Shown one piece after another: positions 44,201 through 53,006 of a stretch of DNA of 64,000 nt. The stretch's first letter is position 1, and every line of letters starts with the position of its first letter. The notes beneath the pieces are model-generated. The model was not told where the DNA came from, ran no database searches, and saw nothing but the letters and a program-made list of their open reading frames with translations. The translations under genes and the position numbers were made by a program. The stretch covers positions 20,849-84,848 of the forward strand of contig JAFAAN010000014.1 in assembly GCA_023426545.1 (NCBI GenBank), in the 5' to 3' direction. This stretch comes from Pseudomonadota bacterium (GTDB lineage: Bacteria > Myxococcota > Myxococcia > Myxococcales > Myxococcaceae).

Positions 44201-45729
44201 GTCACCGCGGGCATGAGGCCGGCGGGGGCCTCCACGGAGAACCACTGCCCCACCAGTTCGTGAAAGGAGGGGGCGGTGCCGCCAGCGGGGCGCTCGGAGA
44301 GGGCGCGGTCGGCGGCCGTCAGCTCGTCGTGGAGCGACTGAAGCTCTGTGTCGACGCGCGCCAGCTCCCTGGTGACGGCCGCGTCGGTCCGCGTCTCCGG
44401 CAGCGTGTCGAGCTGCTCGCGAATCCCCAGGTAGAGGTCGCGCTGGTCCCGCTGCGCGTCGTGGACGACGGCGCACAGGTGGCCGAGGCCGAGGTGGTCC
44501 AGGCGATGCTTCACCACGTCCAGCGCGGTGCGCTTGTCGCAGACGAGCAGCACGCGCTCACCGCGCGCCAGGTGGTCGCCCACCGCGTTGGCGATGGTCT
44601 GCGACTTGCCGGTGCCCGGGGGGCCGTGGATGACGAGCCCGCGGCTGTCGCGGGCCAGCCGCACCGCCCGGGCCTGGCAGGGGTCCGCCAGGGTGACGAG
44701 CCGCTCCTCACCCGCGCGCTTGAGGCCCTCCAGGTTGGGCTCACCGCCGCCGTGACCCGCGGGCTCGCCCAGGGACACGTCCACGCGGAGGAAGCTCTCC
44801 AGCGGACCGGAGATGGGCTCGCCGTCCAGGAGCGCGCGCATGTCGTCCACGAGGCTCTGGTTGGACAGGGGGTACAGGCCGAGCACGGCGCTGGGGAGGA
44901 TGGCGGCCTCGGGCTGGGCGTCGTCGCTCCGGGGGACGGGCGAGAGGGGCGTGTCCGGGGTGAAGGGGGGCGGAGCGGGCAGCTCCAGGGCCTTGCACAC
45001 GGCGGCCACCAGCTCGTTCAGCTCGCGCCAGGGCTCTTCACCCGTCTCGTCCGAGAAGAGGTCGCCGAGCCGCTGGCCGGTCTGCTGTTCCACCCACGCG
45101 AGCAGCGCCGTGTTGGGCGTCACGCGGTCCACGCCCGCCTCGGCGCCTTCCAGCTCCACGGAGGGCACGCGGCCCTTCTTGAGCGTGAGGCGCACGGGGA
45201 CGAAGGCGACGGGCGCGAGGATTCGCCGCGTGCCGAAGCCGCGCGAGTCCCTGGCGCCCGGCGGCAGGTGCAGCAGGGGGAAGCCGACGTGGAGCACGTG
45301 GGCGCCGGTGTCCTGCTCGAAGGTGCGGGCGTCCTCGACGATGGTGGCCAGCTTGCGCAGCAGGGCCTGCTGCTCCTCCTCTTCGCGCGAGGCCGCGCCG
45401 GTGGCCTCGGGAGGCGCTGGCGCGTCGGACGCCGTGTCGGGCTCGGGAGCCGGCGGGGCCTCGTCCGCGGGGCGGGCCTGGGCGGACGCCTTGCGCGTGC
45501 GGGCTTCCGGCGAGGGCGGCTTCACGCCGAGGCGGGCCTGGGCCTTCTCGCTCAGCAGGGCGGACAGCACCGCGTGGGGGGGCGTTCCATCCAGCCGGCT
45601 CAGCGTGGCGAGGTCCACGCGCTGGCGGCTGTTGTGCGGCCGGCTGTTGAGGCTGGGGCCGGACGCGAGCGCGGCATAGAGCCGCTCGAGCATCTTCTCC
45701 AGGACGCGGTTGCGGGGCTCGGGCAACAA
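41269..45729 (-). CDS. Large SF1 helicase/ATPase with C-terminal Vsr/REase-like nuclease domain (DUF4011/DUF3320-type)
   Basis: A protein of about 1486 residues. Walker A (HGPPGTGKSQT) lies near residue 368. The SF1 helicase core continues after a long helical insert: VVIFDESSQCRLEEALPVL (Walker B), AGDPKQLPPTRFF, DVHYRSQNADLIAFSN and VQGDERDHLIISTTYG. The C-terminal 110 residues (from about 1370) read NDGFCVDLALHHP, then GVLCDGTRYP and WDLFRTGVLESQGWQLVRLW, a Vsr/PD-(D/E)xK-like endonuclease of the DUF3320/REase_MTES type. The N terminus is only partly clear; TTG 45729 with GAGGTG upstream fits, and ATG 45693 is an alternative. Helicase-nuclease fusions of this kind occur in antiphage defence and in housekeeping repair; which applies here is not settled. 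Confidence 0.85.
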   Translation of the reverse strand: MLPEPRNRVLEKMLERLYAALASGPSLNSRPHNSRQRVDLATLSRLDGTPPHAVLSALLSEKAQARLGVKPPSPEARTRKASAQARPADEAPPAPEPDTASDAPAPPEATGAASREEEEQQALLRKLATIVEDARTFEQDTGAHVLHVGFPLLHLPPGARDSRGFGTRRILAPVAFVPVRLTLKKGRVPSVELEGAEAGVDRVTPNTALLAWVEQQTGQRLGDLFSDETGEEPWRELNELVAAVCKALELPAPPPFTPDTPLSPVPRSDDAQPEAAILPSAVLGLYPLSNQSLVDDMRALLDGEPISGPLESFLRVDVSLGEPAGHGGGEPNLEGLKRAGEERLVTLADPCQARAVRLARDSRGLVIHGPPGTGKSQTIANAVGDHLARGERVLLVCDKRTALDVVKHRLDHLGLGHLCAVVHDAQRDQRDLYLGIREQLDTLPETRTDAAVTRELARVDTELQSLHDELTAADRALSERPAGGTAPSFHELVGQWFSVEAPAGLMPAVTSLTGARLSDVAPREREVREALERGGKEGYPENPWREALGTDLPTYLATPLATFRERLAAADGAARDADALAAPEVPAFGADPSGEGAARAAFAEQLAPLLEAASPDVLARWGSATPDAVRAAKTQLDGLAAQRQVLAEGPLDAELALVHREQPQALGALSTALAALGSYLDIARRWYAFFYFARKAGARRVLQQFGLTLSVLAAERVTRFFTGAKARALLNEYHRATLAPGATESLGDEALSQALRTHASLFELLETLERTPSLASCRDAVRTALAGDAAARAALLTALRQSAARGDAIARLEARLQEAGLFSAAWLDARSRGLRSGERLATVTTALLSRLSTVEGLLRMRAVLAGLPPALASAVERLALQGAEAESGWRAVLRATLAAEASARLKEDPALQHIDAERVRAAHSRYRVLEEKKRGLVRDALVHRWTQRQRERLLAGTGGRLNGQGAELRRRLMLRGERALRVRQVIAAGQGIEGGDPLFDVRPVWMASPQTVAQIFPRRPIFDVVIFDESSQCRLEEALPVLTRAHRVVIAGDPKQLPPTRFFESAVVQNAEQEAETEQGLFEEQQAEVEDLLSAALNLDIDQCYLDVHYRSQNADLIAFSNDHFYDKRLQAIPAHPSHRAPHAPLRLLPVGGTYEKRANLIEARAVGSLVKELLARPQPPSIGIACFNLTQRDAINDVLDDMAASDAAFAARLAAARVRRGSGSFEGLFVKNLENVQGDERDHLIISTTYGPDRQGRFYRRFGPLGSAGGGRRLNVLVTRAREQIHLVTSIPREAYQSLPPIEAGRQPNGGWLLFAYLRFAEAVEQTYAQEARREAGDDAHEAARPPPEADVRVRPTEAGSAFAQALAGHLAARHHVSSDVHWGNDGFCVDLALHHPNLPGDVTVGVLCDGTRYPKATDRVEWDLFRTGVLESQGWQLVRLWTPHFFRDPEGATTQVLQASGEKLMREPSATSQAAAVPSRGVVH

Positions 45730-45796
45730 GGCGGCACCTCTCGACGGGAGGAAGGCCGCAGTCTCTACCACGTGGCGCCGGCTCCGGGCCGGGGCT

Positions 45797-46249
45797 TCAT
45801 CCGGACAGCGCGGCGGAGAGCGCCCGGGCGGCGTCCTCCAGCGCCGGGGCGGGGAGGTGGTCGGCGGCGGGGGCGTCGAAGACGGCGCGGCCCCAGAGCC
45901 GCTGCGGCGTCTGGGGATAGCGGGGCACGAGGTGCAGGTGGAAGTGGCGCAGCACGTCGCCAATGGCGAAGGCGTAGGCGTGCTCGGCGCCGAGCACCTC
46001 GCGCTGGGCGCGCATCACCCGGGCGGCGAAGGGGCCCAGCTCGCTCGCCGCGTCCGGGGGGAGGTCGTACCAGCCGCGCACGTGCCGCTCGCTGGAGAGG
46101 ACCACCCAGCCCGGGACGGGGCTGGGACCCGCCACACCATGCAACACCAATCCATGCGCGCGGGCGATGACACCTCCCACGGGCCGCGTCGCGCCGCGGA
46201 CGATGGCGCAGGCGAGACATGGGTCATTGACATCCAATACATCCGGCAT
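45797..46249 (-). CDS. HIT-family (histidine triad) hydrolase
   Basis: A 150-residue protein. The histidine triad is HFHLHLVPRYP, near residue 102, the nucleotide-binding catalytic loop of HIT enzymes. The N terminus includes CLACAIVRG, which may bind zinc as in other HIT proteins. It would hydrolyse nucleoside phosphoramidates or dinucleotides. It lies 67 bases upstream of the large helicase gene in the same direction, possibly one unit. Confidence 0.9.
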   Translation of the reverse strand: MPDVLDVNDPCLACAIVRGATRPVGGVIARAHGLVLHGVAGPSPVPGWVVLSSERHVRGWYDLPPDAASELGPFAARVMRAQREVLGAEHAYAFAIGDVLRHFHLHLVPRYPQTPQRLWGRAVFDAPAADHLPAPALEDAARALSAALSG

Positions 46250-46508
46250 GCCCCCACGCTAGCAGCGCTCTTGGGAAGCCAGGGGTGTATCAGACTTGGG
46301 TCTACGGAGACCCAGGTTGAGGGATGACAGACGGGGTTGTCCGAGTGATCCATGACACACCCGCTCGAGCCATTTCTGGAGCGGGAGCGCGGGCGCCGAA
46401 TCAAGGGGGGGCCTCCTTGACGGAACGGGCATGTGTCGGAGAGTGTCCGGCTCGCGTCTCGACACTGTTGAGGCGGCGATACTTGGGGACTTTTCTTTCA
46501 AGGCGGGG

Positions 46509-48197
46509 ATGATGAAGAAGCATCTGGTAATGGCCGTGGTTCCGTTCCTGGCGCTGGGTTGTGGCGACGACCTCGTGGACGCGGACGGCGACGGCATCGC
46601 GGACGGCGTGCGTGAGCCCGACTCGGTGACGGTGGTGACGCCGGCCACGCCGAAGGGCACGGTGTCGGGCCAGGTGCTGAGCACGGACCTGCGGCCCCTG
46701 AACGAGGTCACGGTGGAGATGACCATCGGCAGCTCGGCGGAGGCGGTGACGGCCACGACGGATGCGAAGGGCAACTTCACGTACAAGAACGTCCCGGCTG
46801 GCTCCCAGGTGCTGCTGACGTTCTCGAAGGCGGGCTACGCCACGCTGCGCTCGGTGGCGACGGTGCCCTCGTCGGCGGGCAACGTTCCCATCAACAACGG
46901 CAACGCGAGCTTCGGGCCCATCACGCTGTCGCGCCTGGACGGCACGCTGAACTTCCTGGTGGTGACGCCGCAGGGCCGTCCCGCCGCGGGCGCGAGGGCG
47001 ACGCTGGAGGCCACGCCGGCGGGCTCCATCAACAGCGGGGACGTGTCCACGTCGATGGTGAGCTCCGTGGTGGTGGAGGCTGTCGCGAACGAGCAGGGCC
47101 TGCTGACGTTCACGGGCATCCCCAGCGCGCCGGAGCTGGCGCGCCTGACCCGCGCCAACAGCTTCACCGTTCCGGAGTACAAGCTGTGGGTGTCCCCCAT
47201 GGACGCGAACGGCGACGGCATCCCGGAGACGGGCGGCTACGTCAGCACGTATTCGGCCGCCGAGGTGGTCAGCAACAGCACCACCCGCCTCCTCAGCCTG
47301 CCGTACTCCCGCCCGCAGAACGTGCCGCTGAGCCTCGAGAGCAGCAACGTGGCCAGCCTGCGGGGCGCCATGGCGGACATGCACCCGCTGCGCAACCTGG
47401 TGCGTCCCGGTGAGCCCATCCACCTGTTCTTCAACCAGCCAATCCAGGCGGGGTCGCTCTCCGTCCGGATGACGAGCGAGGACGCGCGGGAGCTGCTGCC
47501 CGTGACGACCAGCGTGGCGAACGGTGGCTACAGCGCCACCATCAACCCGGGTGGCTCCATCGCGGATGGCCGGGAGTACAACATCGACGTGCGCGCCGTG
47601 TCCGCCGAGGGCGGCAGCATGTACTCGCGGACCGGCTTCTTCTTCACGGGGGACCCGTCGGCGGTGCGCCCGATGTCCATCGTGGAGGCGCGTTACCAGG
47701 AGACGTCGTCGGTGGGCGAGCAGTCCGCCACGGAGCTGAACGATGGCGAGAAGGTCTACCTGACCTTCAATCACCCCATCTCTCGTCCCGTTTATGATGG
47801 TGCGCCGGTGTACGTGCGCTTCCACCGCAACATCTACGGCCCTGTGACCATCCCGCCCGAGGCCGGGATTGGCGACTCCAAGGGAGAGCACGGTAACGCG
47901 GAGGGGTTCTATCTCGACTCGGCGGAGCCGCTGAGTCCCCTGGCGACGCGTGATCCGGCCGAGCCCCCGGCGTTCGCGATTGTTCCGTCGGGTTACACCT
48001 CCCGCTGGTCCTTCACTTATTCCGGCAACCCGATTTCGATCCTCGAGTTCAGCACCGTCAAGATCGAGGTGTACTTCGCCGAGCTGCCTTCCCGCTTCAT
48101 CATGGGGAACTACGAGAACTACATGGGTCAGCCTCTCGTCTCGAACCTGACCGTGACAGGGCTCGTCCAGCAGCCGAAGGCGGTCGCGGTCCCGTGA
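46509..48197 (+). CDS. Large lipoprotein with carboxypeptidase-regulatory-like domains
   Basis: A 562-residue lipoprotein. The signal peptide ends at lipobox LALGC, with AAGGCGGGG before the start. A calcium-type motif DADGDGIAD follows directly. Then come Ig-like modules: VSGQVLSTDLRPLNEVTVEM at about residue 50, NFLVVTPQGRPAAGARATLEA at about 155, and an Ig-like module near LVRPGEPIHLFFNQPIQAGSLSV. It is probably displayed on the outer membrane and may be secreted or involved in adhesion or motility. It is followed by a strong terminator at 48237-48267. The family is common in myxobacteria; the function is unknown. Confidence 0.78.
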   Translation: MMKKHLVMAVVPFLALGCGDDLVDADGDGIADGVREPDSVTVVTPATPKGTVSGQVLSTDLRPLNEVTVEMTIGSSAEAVTATTDAKGNFTYKNVPAGSQVLLTFSKAGYATLRSVATVPSSAGNVPINNGNASFGPITLSRLDGTLNFLVVTPQGRPAAGARATLEATPAGSINSGDVSTSMVSSVVVEAVANEQGLLTFTGIPSAPELARLTRANSFTVPEYKLWVSPMDANGDGIPETGGYVSTYSAAEVVSNSTTRLLSLPYSRPQNVPLSLESSNVASLRGAMADMHPLRNLVRPGEPIHLFFNQPIQAGSLSVRMTSEDARELLPVTTSVANGGYSATINPGGSIADGREYNIDVRAVSAEGGSMYSRTGFFFTGDPSAVRPMSIVEARYQETSSVGEQSATELNDGEKVYLTFNHPISRPVYDGAPVYVRFHRNIYGPVTIPPEAGIGDSKGEHGNAEGFYLDSAEPLSPLATRDPAEPPAFAIVPSGYTSRWSFTYSGNPISILEFSTVKIEVYFAELPSRFIMGNYENYMGQPLVSNLTVTGLVQQPKAVAVP

Positions 48198-48236
48198 CAG
48201 GCGTCGGTCGCTGAACGTTCCGTCGGCTGTTTCAAG

Positions 48237-48267
48237 AGCCTCCCATGGACATCCATGGGAGGCTTTT
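48237..48267 (+). terminator. Rho-independent terminator
   Basis: A perfect 12-bp stem (AGCCTCCCATGG at 48237-48248 paired with CCATGGGAGGCT at 48253-48264) with the tetraloop ACAT is followed by TTTTGTT. It lies 40 bases after the stop of the lipoprotein gene and ends its transcript. Confidence 0.9.
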
Positions 48268-48415
48268 GTTCATGCGGGCTGCCGCATGTGTCTATCAATG
48301 AACACGTATCGGCACTCCGGTTCGCATTCGTTGAAGAGCGGGGTGGGGTGGGCACGTCGGGAGGGGCGTGTATAGATTGCTCAACGCCCGTTCCAACCCG
48401 AGAGGCCTCGGTCTC

Positions 48416-48877
48416 ATGAAGAGCACGGCGATGACCCTTCCGGCAGATGACATGTCGGCTCCCGCGGAGCCCGACACACGCGGGAACAAGAAGCGCGTCC
48501 TCGTGGTGGACGACTTCGACGACGCGCGGGAGATGTACGCCGAGTACCTGGAGTTCGTCGGCTTCGAGGTGGACACCGCCCGCAACGGCATGGAGGCGGT
48601 GGCGAAGGCCAGCGAGGGCGAGCCCGACATCATCCTGATGGACCTGTCCCTCCCCATCATGGACGGCTGGGAGGCGACGCGGCGCATCAAGCAGGACGCT
48701 CGCACCCGGAACATCCCGGTCATGGCGCTCACGGGGCACGTGCTTGCGGGCAACGCCGAGCACGCCCGGGACGCGGGCGCGGACGCGTTCGTCGCCAAGC
48801 CCTGCCTGCCGCAGGACCTCGAGGACAAGATTCGCAACATGCTCAAGCCCAGCAAGGGGAAGGTGAAGCGCGGCTGA
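48416..48877 (+). CDS. Single-domain response regulator
   Basis: A 153-residue receiver. After a 25-residue leader it has VLVVDDFDDAREMY, acceptor Asp in IILMDLSLPIMDGW and Lys in VAKPCLP. All catalytic positions are present. There is no output domain, so it acts through protein partners. The start ATG 48416 lies nine bases after GAGAGG. It lies between the terminator and the large kinase fusion, and may be a target of a kinase elsewhere. Confidence 0.88.
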   Translation: MKSTAMTLPADDMSAPAEPDTRGNKKRVLVVDDFDDAREMYAEYLEFVGFEVDTARNGMEAVAKASEGEPDIILMDLSLPIMDGWEATRRIKQDARTRNIPVMALTGHVLAGNAEHARDAGADAFVAKPCLPQDLEDKIRNMLKPSKGKVKRG

Positions 48878-48996
48878 GCGTGGTGAGTGCCGCCAGTGCC
48901 CGGCAACCAACACTTGGGAGGGACCTCTGTCCTGGAGGCGCCTCCCTCGGGGGCCGTTCAGTTGACCCCTGATGGACGGGTGCATAGGCACCGGGT

Positions 48997-51900
48997 GTGG
49001 GCTCTCCGGCCGCCTCGCCGCCTTCCGATGCGTGGACTCCTCCCGAGGAGTTCGACGAGTACCGGCTCGTGCGGCCCATTGGACGGGGACGTACGGGGCG
49101 GGTGTTCCTGGCCCACGACACGCTGCTCGAGCGCCCCGTCGCGGTGAAGTTCATCCCCGCACTGGGGGCCCATGCCCTGGCGCGGTTCCTCGTGGAGGCG
49201 CGGGCCGCCGCTCGAATCCAGCACCCCAATGTCGTCACGCTCTACCGGGTGGGACAGCTGGAGGAGCAGCCCTACCTCGTCTCCGAGTTCATCCGGGGGC
49301 GGAGCCTGGACCGCCTGCCCACGCCCCAGCCCTGGGAGCGTGTCCTCGCCATGGGCCGCGACCTGGCGCGTGGGCTGAGCGCCGCGCACCGGCGCGGGGT
49401 GTTGCACCGGGACATCAAGCCCGGCAACGCCGTGCTCACCGAGAGCGGGGAGGTGAAGCTGCTCGACTTCGGCCTCGCGAAGCTCCTGGACCGGGCCGCG
49501 GGGGGCACGGAGGCAGACGCGCCCAGGCACTCCGCGCCGTTGGCGTTGCCCGCGGAGCTGGACCCGGAAGCCAGCCCGAACCTGGGCGCGCGCTCCTTGG
49601 ATGGGGTCTTCCTCCCGTCGCTGCCGCGCGGCTCGCTGGTGGGGACGCCCTACTACATGTCGCCGGAGGCCTGGGCCGGGGAGGCGCTGACGGCGCGCAG
49701 CGACGTGTACTCGCTGGGCGTCGTCCTGTACGAGCTGTGTGCGGGCAAGGGGCCCTTCCGCGACGTGCCGTGGCGCGAGCTGCCGGAGAAGGTGCGTGGC
49801 CAGGACGCGGGCCCGCTGGCCCGGGCCGCGCCCGGCGTGGACGCGGCGTTGGCCGCCATCATCGACAAGTGCCTCCGCCGGGAGCCGTCGGAGCGGTATG
49901 CCACGGCGTCACAGCTCCTCGACGCCCTGGAGTCCCTCACTCGCGAGGACGTCGCCCTGGCCGTGCCCGAGGGCAATCCCTACCGCGGCCTCCAGGCCTT
50001 CGAGGCGGAGCACCGCGCCCTCTTCTTCGGCCGCCACCGGGAGCAGCGCGCGGTGTTGGAGCGGATGCGCGCGGAGCCCTTCCTGCTCATCACCGGCGAC
50101 TCGGGCGTGGGCAAGTCCTCGCTGTGCCTCGCGGGCCTGCTCCCCATGGTGGCGGAGGGCGGGCTGGAGGACGGGCGTCACTGGCGCGCCGTGCGGCTGG
50201 TGCCGGGGCGCAGGCCCCTGTCGGCCCTGGCCGCGGCCCTCGCTCCCGCCCTGGAGACCGAAGAGGAGGCCCTGGCCGAGGCCCTGCGCGCCGAGCCCAC
50301 CTCCCTGGTGCGCCGGCTCCGCATGAAGCTGGGGGCGCGTGACGGGCTGCTCGTCTACGTGGACCAACTGGAGGAGCTGGTGACGCTGGCGCCGCCCGCC
50401 GAGGCGGAGCTGGCGGGGCAGGCCCTGGGGGCGCTCGCGGAGGGCGCCAGTGGCGTGCGGCTGCTGGCCACGGGGCGCAGCGACTTCCTCACCCGCCTGT
50501 CCTCCGTTCCGGGCCTGGGCGCCGAGGTGCCTCGCGCGCTGTACCTGCTGCGCGCCCTGACGCCCGAGGAGACGCGCGAGGCGGTGACGGGCCCCGCGCG
50601 CGTGAAGGGCGTGCGCTTCGAGTCCGATGCCCTGGTGGACGTGCTCGTCGCCTCCTCCCTGTCCGCCGCAGAGGGCGGGCTGCCGGTGCTCCAGTTCGCG
50701 CTGGCCGAGATGTGGGAAGCCCGCGACGCGGCGGCGGGTGTCCTGACGCAGGCCGCGCTGGACACGATGGGCGGCGTGGCGGGGGCGCTCGCGCGGCACG
50801 CGGACGCAGCGGTGGCGCGGCTGCTGCCGGACCAGCGGGTCGCGGCCCGGGGCGTGCTGCTGCGGCTCGTCACCGGGGACGGCACGCGCGCCAGGAAGAC
50901 GGACCGCGAGCTGGTGGGCGATGACGCGCGCTACCGCGCCGCGCTGGAGGCGCTGGTCCACGCGCGCCTGCTGGTGGCGCGGGAGGCCGAGGACGGCACC
51001 TCGTACGAGCTGGCCCACGAGGCGCTGCTCTCCGGCTGGGGCACGCTGGCGCGCTGGCTGGCCGAGGCCTCCGAGCGTCGGGACGTCCAGGCCCGCCTGG
51101 AGTCCGCCGCCGCATACTGGGAGAAGCTCGGCCACCCGCGCGAGTCGCTCTGGGGGCCGCGCCAGCTCGCGGAGGCGAAGGTGCTCGACGCGGGCGTGCT
51201 CACCCGCCGGGAGCGGGACTTCCTGAAGGCCTCGCGCCGCACCATGGTGCGCAGCCGGCGGACGCGGCAGGCGTTGGCGGTGGGCTTCGTCGTGTCCCTG
51301 GGGCTCGTCTACGGCGGGCTCAAGCTGAGAGAGCGCTGGAGCCTGGACCGGCAGGTGCGTGAGGAGCTCGGACAAGCGGCGCGGGCCATGGATGACGTGC
51401 GTCAGGCCTGGGCCGAGCTGGACGCCGAGCGCGCCGAGGCCTTCCGCCTCTATGACGGGGGCCGGCGCGCCGACGCGGACCGGCGCTGGCGCCAGGCGGG
51501 CGCGCAGGCCGGACGCTTGCGTGGCCGCTTCGACGAGGTGGCCGGCCGGCTCGAGCGCGCGCTGGCTCTGGCCCCCGGGCGCCCCGATGTCCGCGAGGCG
51601 CTGGCGGGCTTCCTTTACGAGCGCGCCCTGTGGGCCGAGCGGAACGAGGAGGTCTCGGCGCTGCCAGCGCTGCTCCAGCGCCTGCGCCTCTACGACGTGG
51701 AGGGCACGCGCTGGCGGCGCTGGAATGCCCCCGCGCGCCTCACCCTGGAGACGACCGCCACGGGCGCGGAGGTGGAGCTGCGCCCATTGGCGAGGGATGC
51801 CGAGGGCCGCTACCAACTGGGCGAACCCCTGAGCGCGCCCCCGGGGCGATGGGTGGATGCGCCGGTGCCACCAGGCACGTACCGGATATCCGCCCGTGCG

Positions 51901-52818
51901 CTGGGATACGAGCCGGTGGTGCAGTGGGCGCTGCTGCGGCGCGGAGAGGCGCGCCGGCTGCGCGTGCCCCTGCTCCGCGCGGGGACGGTTCCGGAGGGCT
52001 TCGTCTTCGTTCCCCCGGGCGAGGTGAGGTTCGGCAGCGCGGCCGAGGCCAGCGTGCGCGAGTTCTTCAACGCGGTGCCCCTGCACACGGTCCAGGTGCC
52101 CGGCTTTCTCATCGCTCGGCATGAGGTGACGTTTGCCGAGTGGCTGTCCTTCGTGGAGTCGCTGCCACCGGCGCGGCGCGCGCAGCACCTGCCGCGCGTG
52201 GGCACGGGCGGGTACGCGGGGCAGCTCGCGCTGGGGAAGGTGGAGGGCGTCTGGCGGCTGCGCTTCCAACCCGGGAGCGAGTCCTACGTGGCGCGGGCCG
52301 GGGAGCCGCTGCGCTACGCGCGGAGGGCCCTGCGCGCGGTGCAGGACTGGCGCCGCTTCCCCGTGAGCGGCATCACCTTCGCGGAAGCGGAGGCCTATGC
52401 CGCGTGGCTGTCGGAGAGCGGCCGTGTCCCGGGGGCGAGGCTCTGCTCGGAGCTGGAGTGGGAGCGCGCCGCGCGCGGCGTCGACGGGCGCGAGTACCCG
52501 CACGGCGACACCCTGGCCCCCGACGACGCCAACATCGACACGACGTACGGCAAGCAGCCCGGTGGCTTCGGCCCCGACGAGGTGGGCAGCCACCCCGCCT
52601 CGCGCAGCCCGTTCGGCGTGGACGACATGTCCGGCAACGTGTGGGAGTGGACCCGCTCCTGGCTGGAGCCGGGCAAGGCCGTGGCGCGCGGCGGGAGCTT
52701 CGCGTTCGCCGCCACCTCCGCGCGCTCCTCCAACCGTGAGCTGCCGGAGCCCTCCCTTCGTGACGTGACGGTGGGCCTGCGCGTGTGCGCGGACGTGGCA
52801 GCCACGCCCGCGCCTTGA
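48997..52818 (+). CDS. Ser/Thr protein kinase fused to STAND NTPase and FGE-sulfatase-like domain
   Basis: A 1273-residue multidomain protein. Kinase domain (about residues 22-310): glycine loop RPIGRGRTGRVFLA, catalytic Lys in VAVKFI, HRDIKPGN, DFGLAK and a long insert before the activation segment. A STAND-type NTPase follows: NPYRGLQAFEAEHRALFFGR then ITGDSGVGKSSL (Walker A, about residue 364) and a helical arm ending YELAHEALLSGWGTLARWL. One transmembrane helix lies at about 757-775. The C terminus (about 1005-1268) is a formylglycine-generating-enzyme/sulfatase-modifying fold: FVFVPPGEVRFGS, EVTFAEWLSF and MSGNVWEWTRSWL. The start GTG 48997 has a weak Shine-Dalgarno. Each module is clear; the combined role is unknown but fits a membrane-linked signalling switch. 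Confidence 0.9.
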   Translation: MGSPAASPPSDAWTPPEEFDEYRLVRPIGRGRTGRVFLAHDTLLERPVAVKFIPALGAHALARFLVEARAAARIQHPNVVTLYRVGQLEEQPYLVSEFIRGRSLDRLPTPQPWERVLAMGRDLARGLSAAHRRGVLHRDIKPGNAVLTESGEVKLLDFGLAKLLDRAAGGTEADAPRHSAPLALPAELDPEASPNLGARSLDGVFLPSLPRGSLVGTPYYMSPEAWAGEALTARSDVYSLGVVLYELCAGKGPFRDVPWRELPEKVRGQDAGPLARAAPGVDAALAAIIDKCLRREPSERYATASQLLDALESLTREDVALAVPEGNPYRGLQAFEAEHRALFFGRHREQRAVLERMRAEPFLLITGDSGVGKSSLCLAGLLPMVAEGGLEDGRHWRAVRLVPGRRPLSALAAALAPALETEEEALAEALRAEPTSLVRRLRMKLGARDGLLVYVDQLEELVTLAPPAEAELAGQALGALAEGASGVRLLATGRSDFLTRLSSVPGLGAEVPRALYLLRALTPEETREAVTGPARVKGVRFESDALVDVLVASSLSAAEGGLPVLQFALAEMWEARDAAAGVLTQAALDTMGGVAGALARHADAAVARLLPDQRVAARGVLLRLVTGDGTRARKTDRELVGDDARYRAALEALVHARLLVAREAEDGTSYELAHEALLSGWGTLARWLAEASERRDVQARLESAAAYWEKLGHPRESLWGPRQLAEAKVLDAGVLTRRERDFLKASRRTMVRSRRTRQALAVGFVVSLGLVYGGLKLRERWSLDRQVREELGQAARAMDDVRQAWAELDAERAEAFRLYDGGRRADADRRWRQAGAQAGRLRGRFDEVAGRLERALALAPGRPDVREALAGFLYERALWAERNEEVSALPALLQRLRLYDVEGTRWRRWNAPARLTLETTATGAEVELRPLARDAEGRYQLGEPLSAPPGRWVDAPVPPGTYRISARALGYEPVVQWALLRRGEARRLRVPLLRAGTVPEGFVFVPPGEVRFGSAAEASVREFFNAVPLHTVQVPGFLIARHEVTFAEWLSFVESLPPARRAQHLPRVGTGGYAGQLALGKVEGVWRLRFQPGSESYVARAGEPLRYARRALRAVQDWRRFPVSGITFAEAEAYAAWLSESGRVPGARLCSELEWERAARGVDGREYPHGDTLAPDDANIDTTYGKQPGGFGPDEVGSHPASRSPFGVDDMSGNVWEWTRSWLEPGKAVARGGSFAFAATSARSSNRELPEPSLRDVTVGLRVCADVAATPAP

Positions 52819-53006
52819 GCGCCTGCCTGGCTGCCCCACATGCGCTCCGCGCGCTAGCGGACGAAGGAACCCCACGTTCGCCCTGGCGTCTCGGGTGGGT
52901 GATGGGCAGTCGACGGAGCAAGTGCTTGCGGGTCGCCGCGCGAGTTGCCGGGCGGCCGACTGCTGCGGACATTGCCGCCGAGTCGGGCCGGAGAGGCGGT
53001 GGGGCG

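Noticed and set aside
43456..46170. 904-codon plus-strand open frame
   Set aside because: Antisense shadow of the helicase gene and the HIT gene.
48300..48370. Sigma54-like promoter (GGGCACG) before the response regulator
   Set aside because: No GC element at the right spacing, so it does not meet the -24/-12 pattern.
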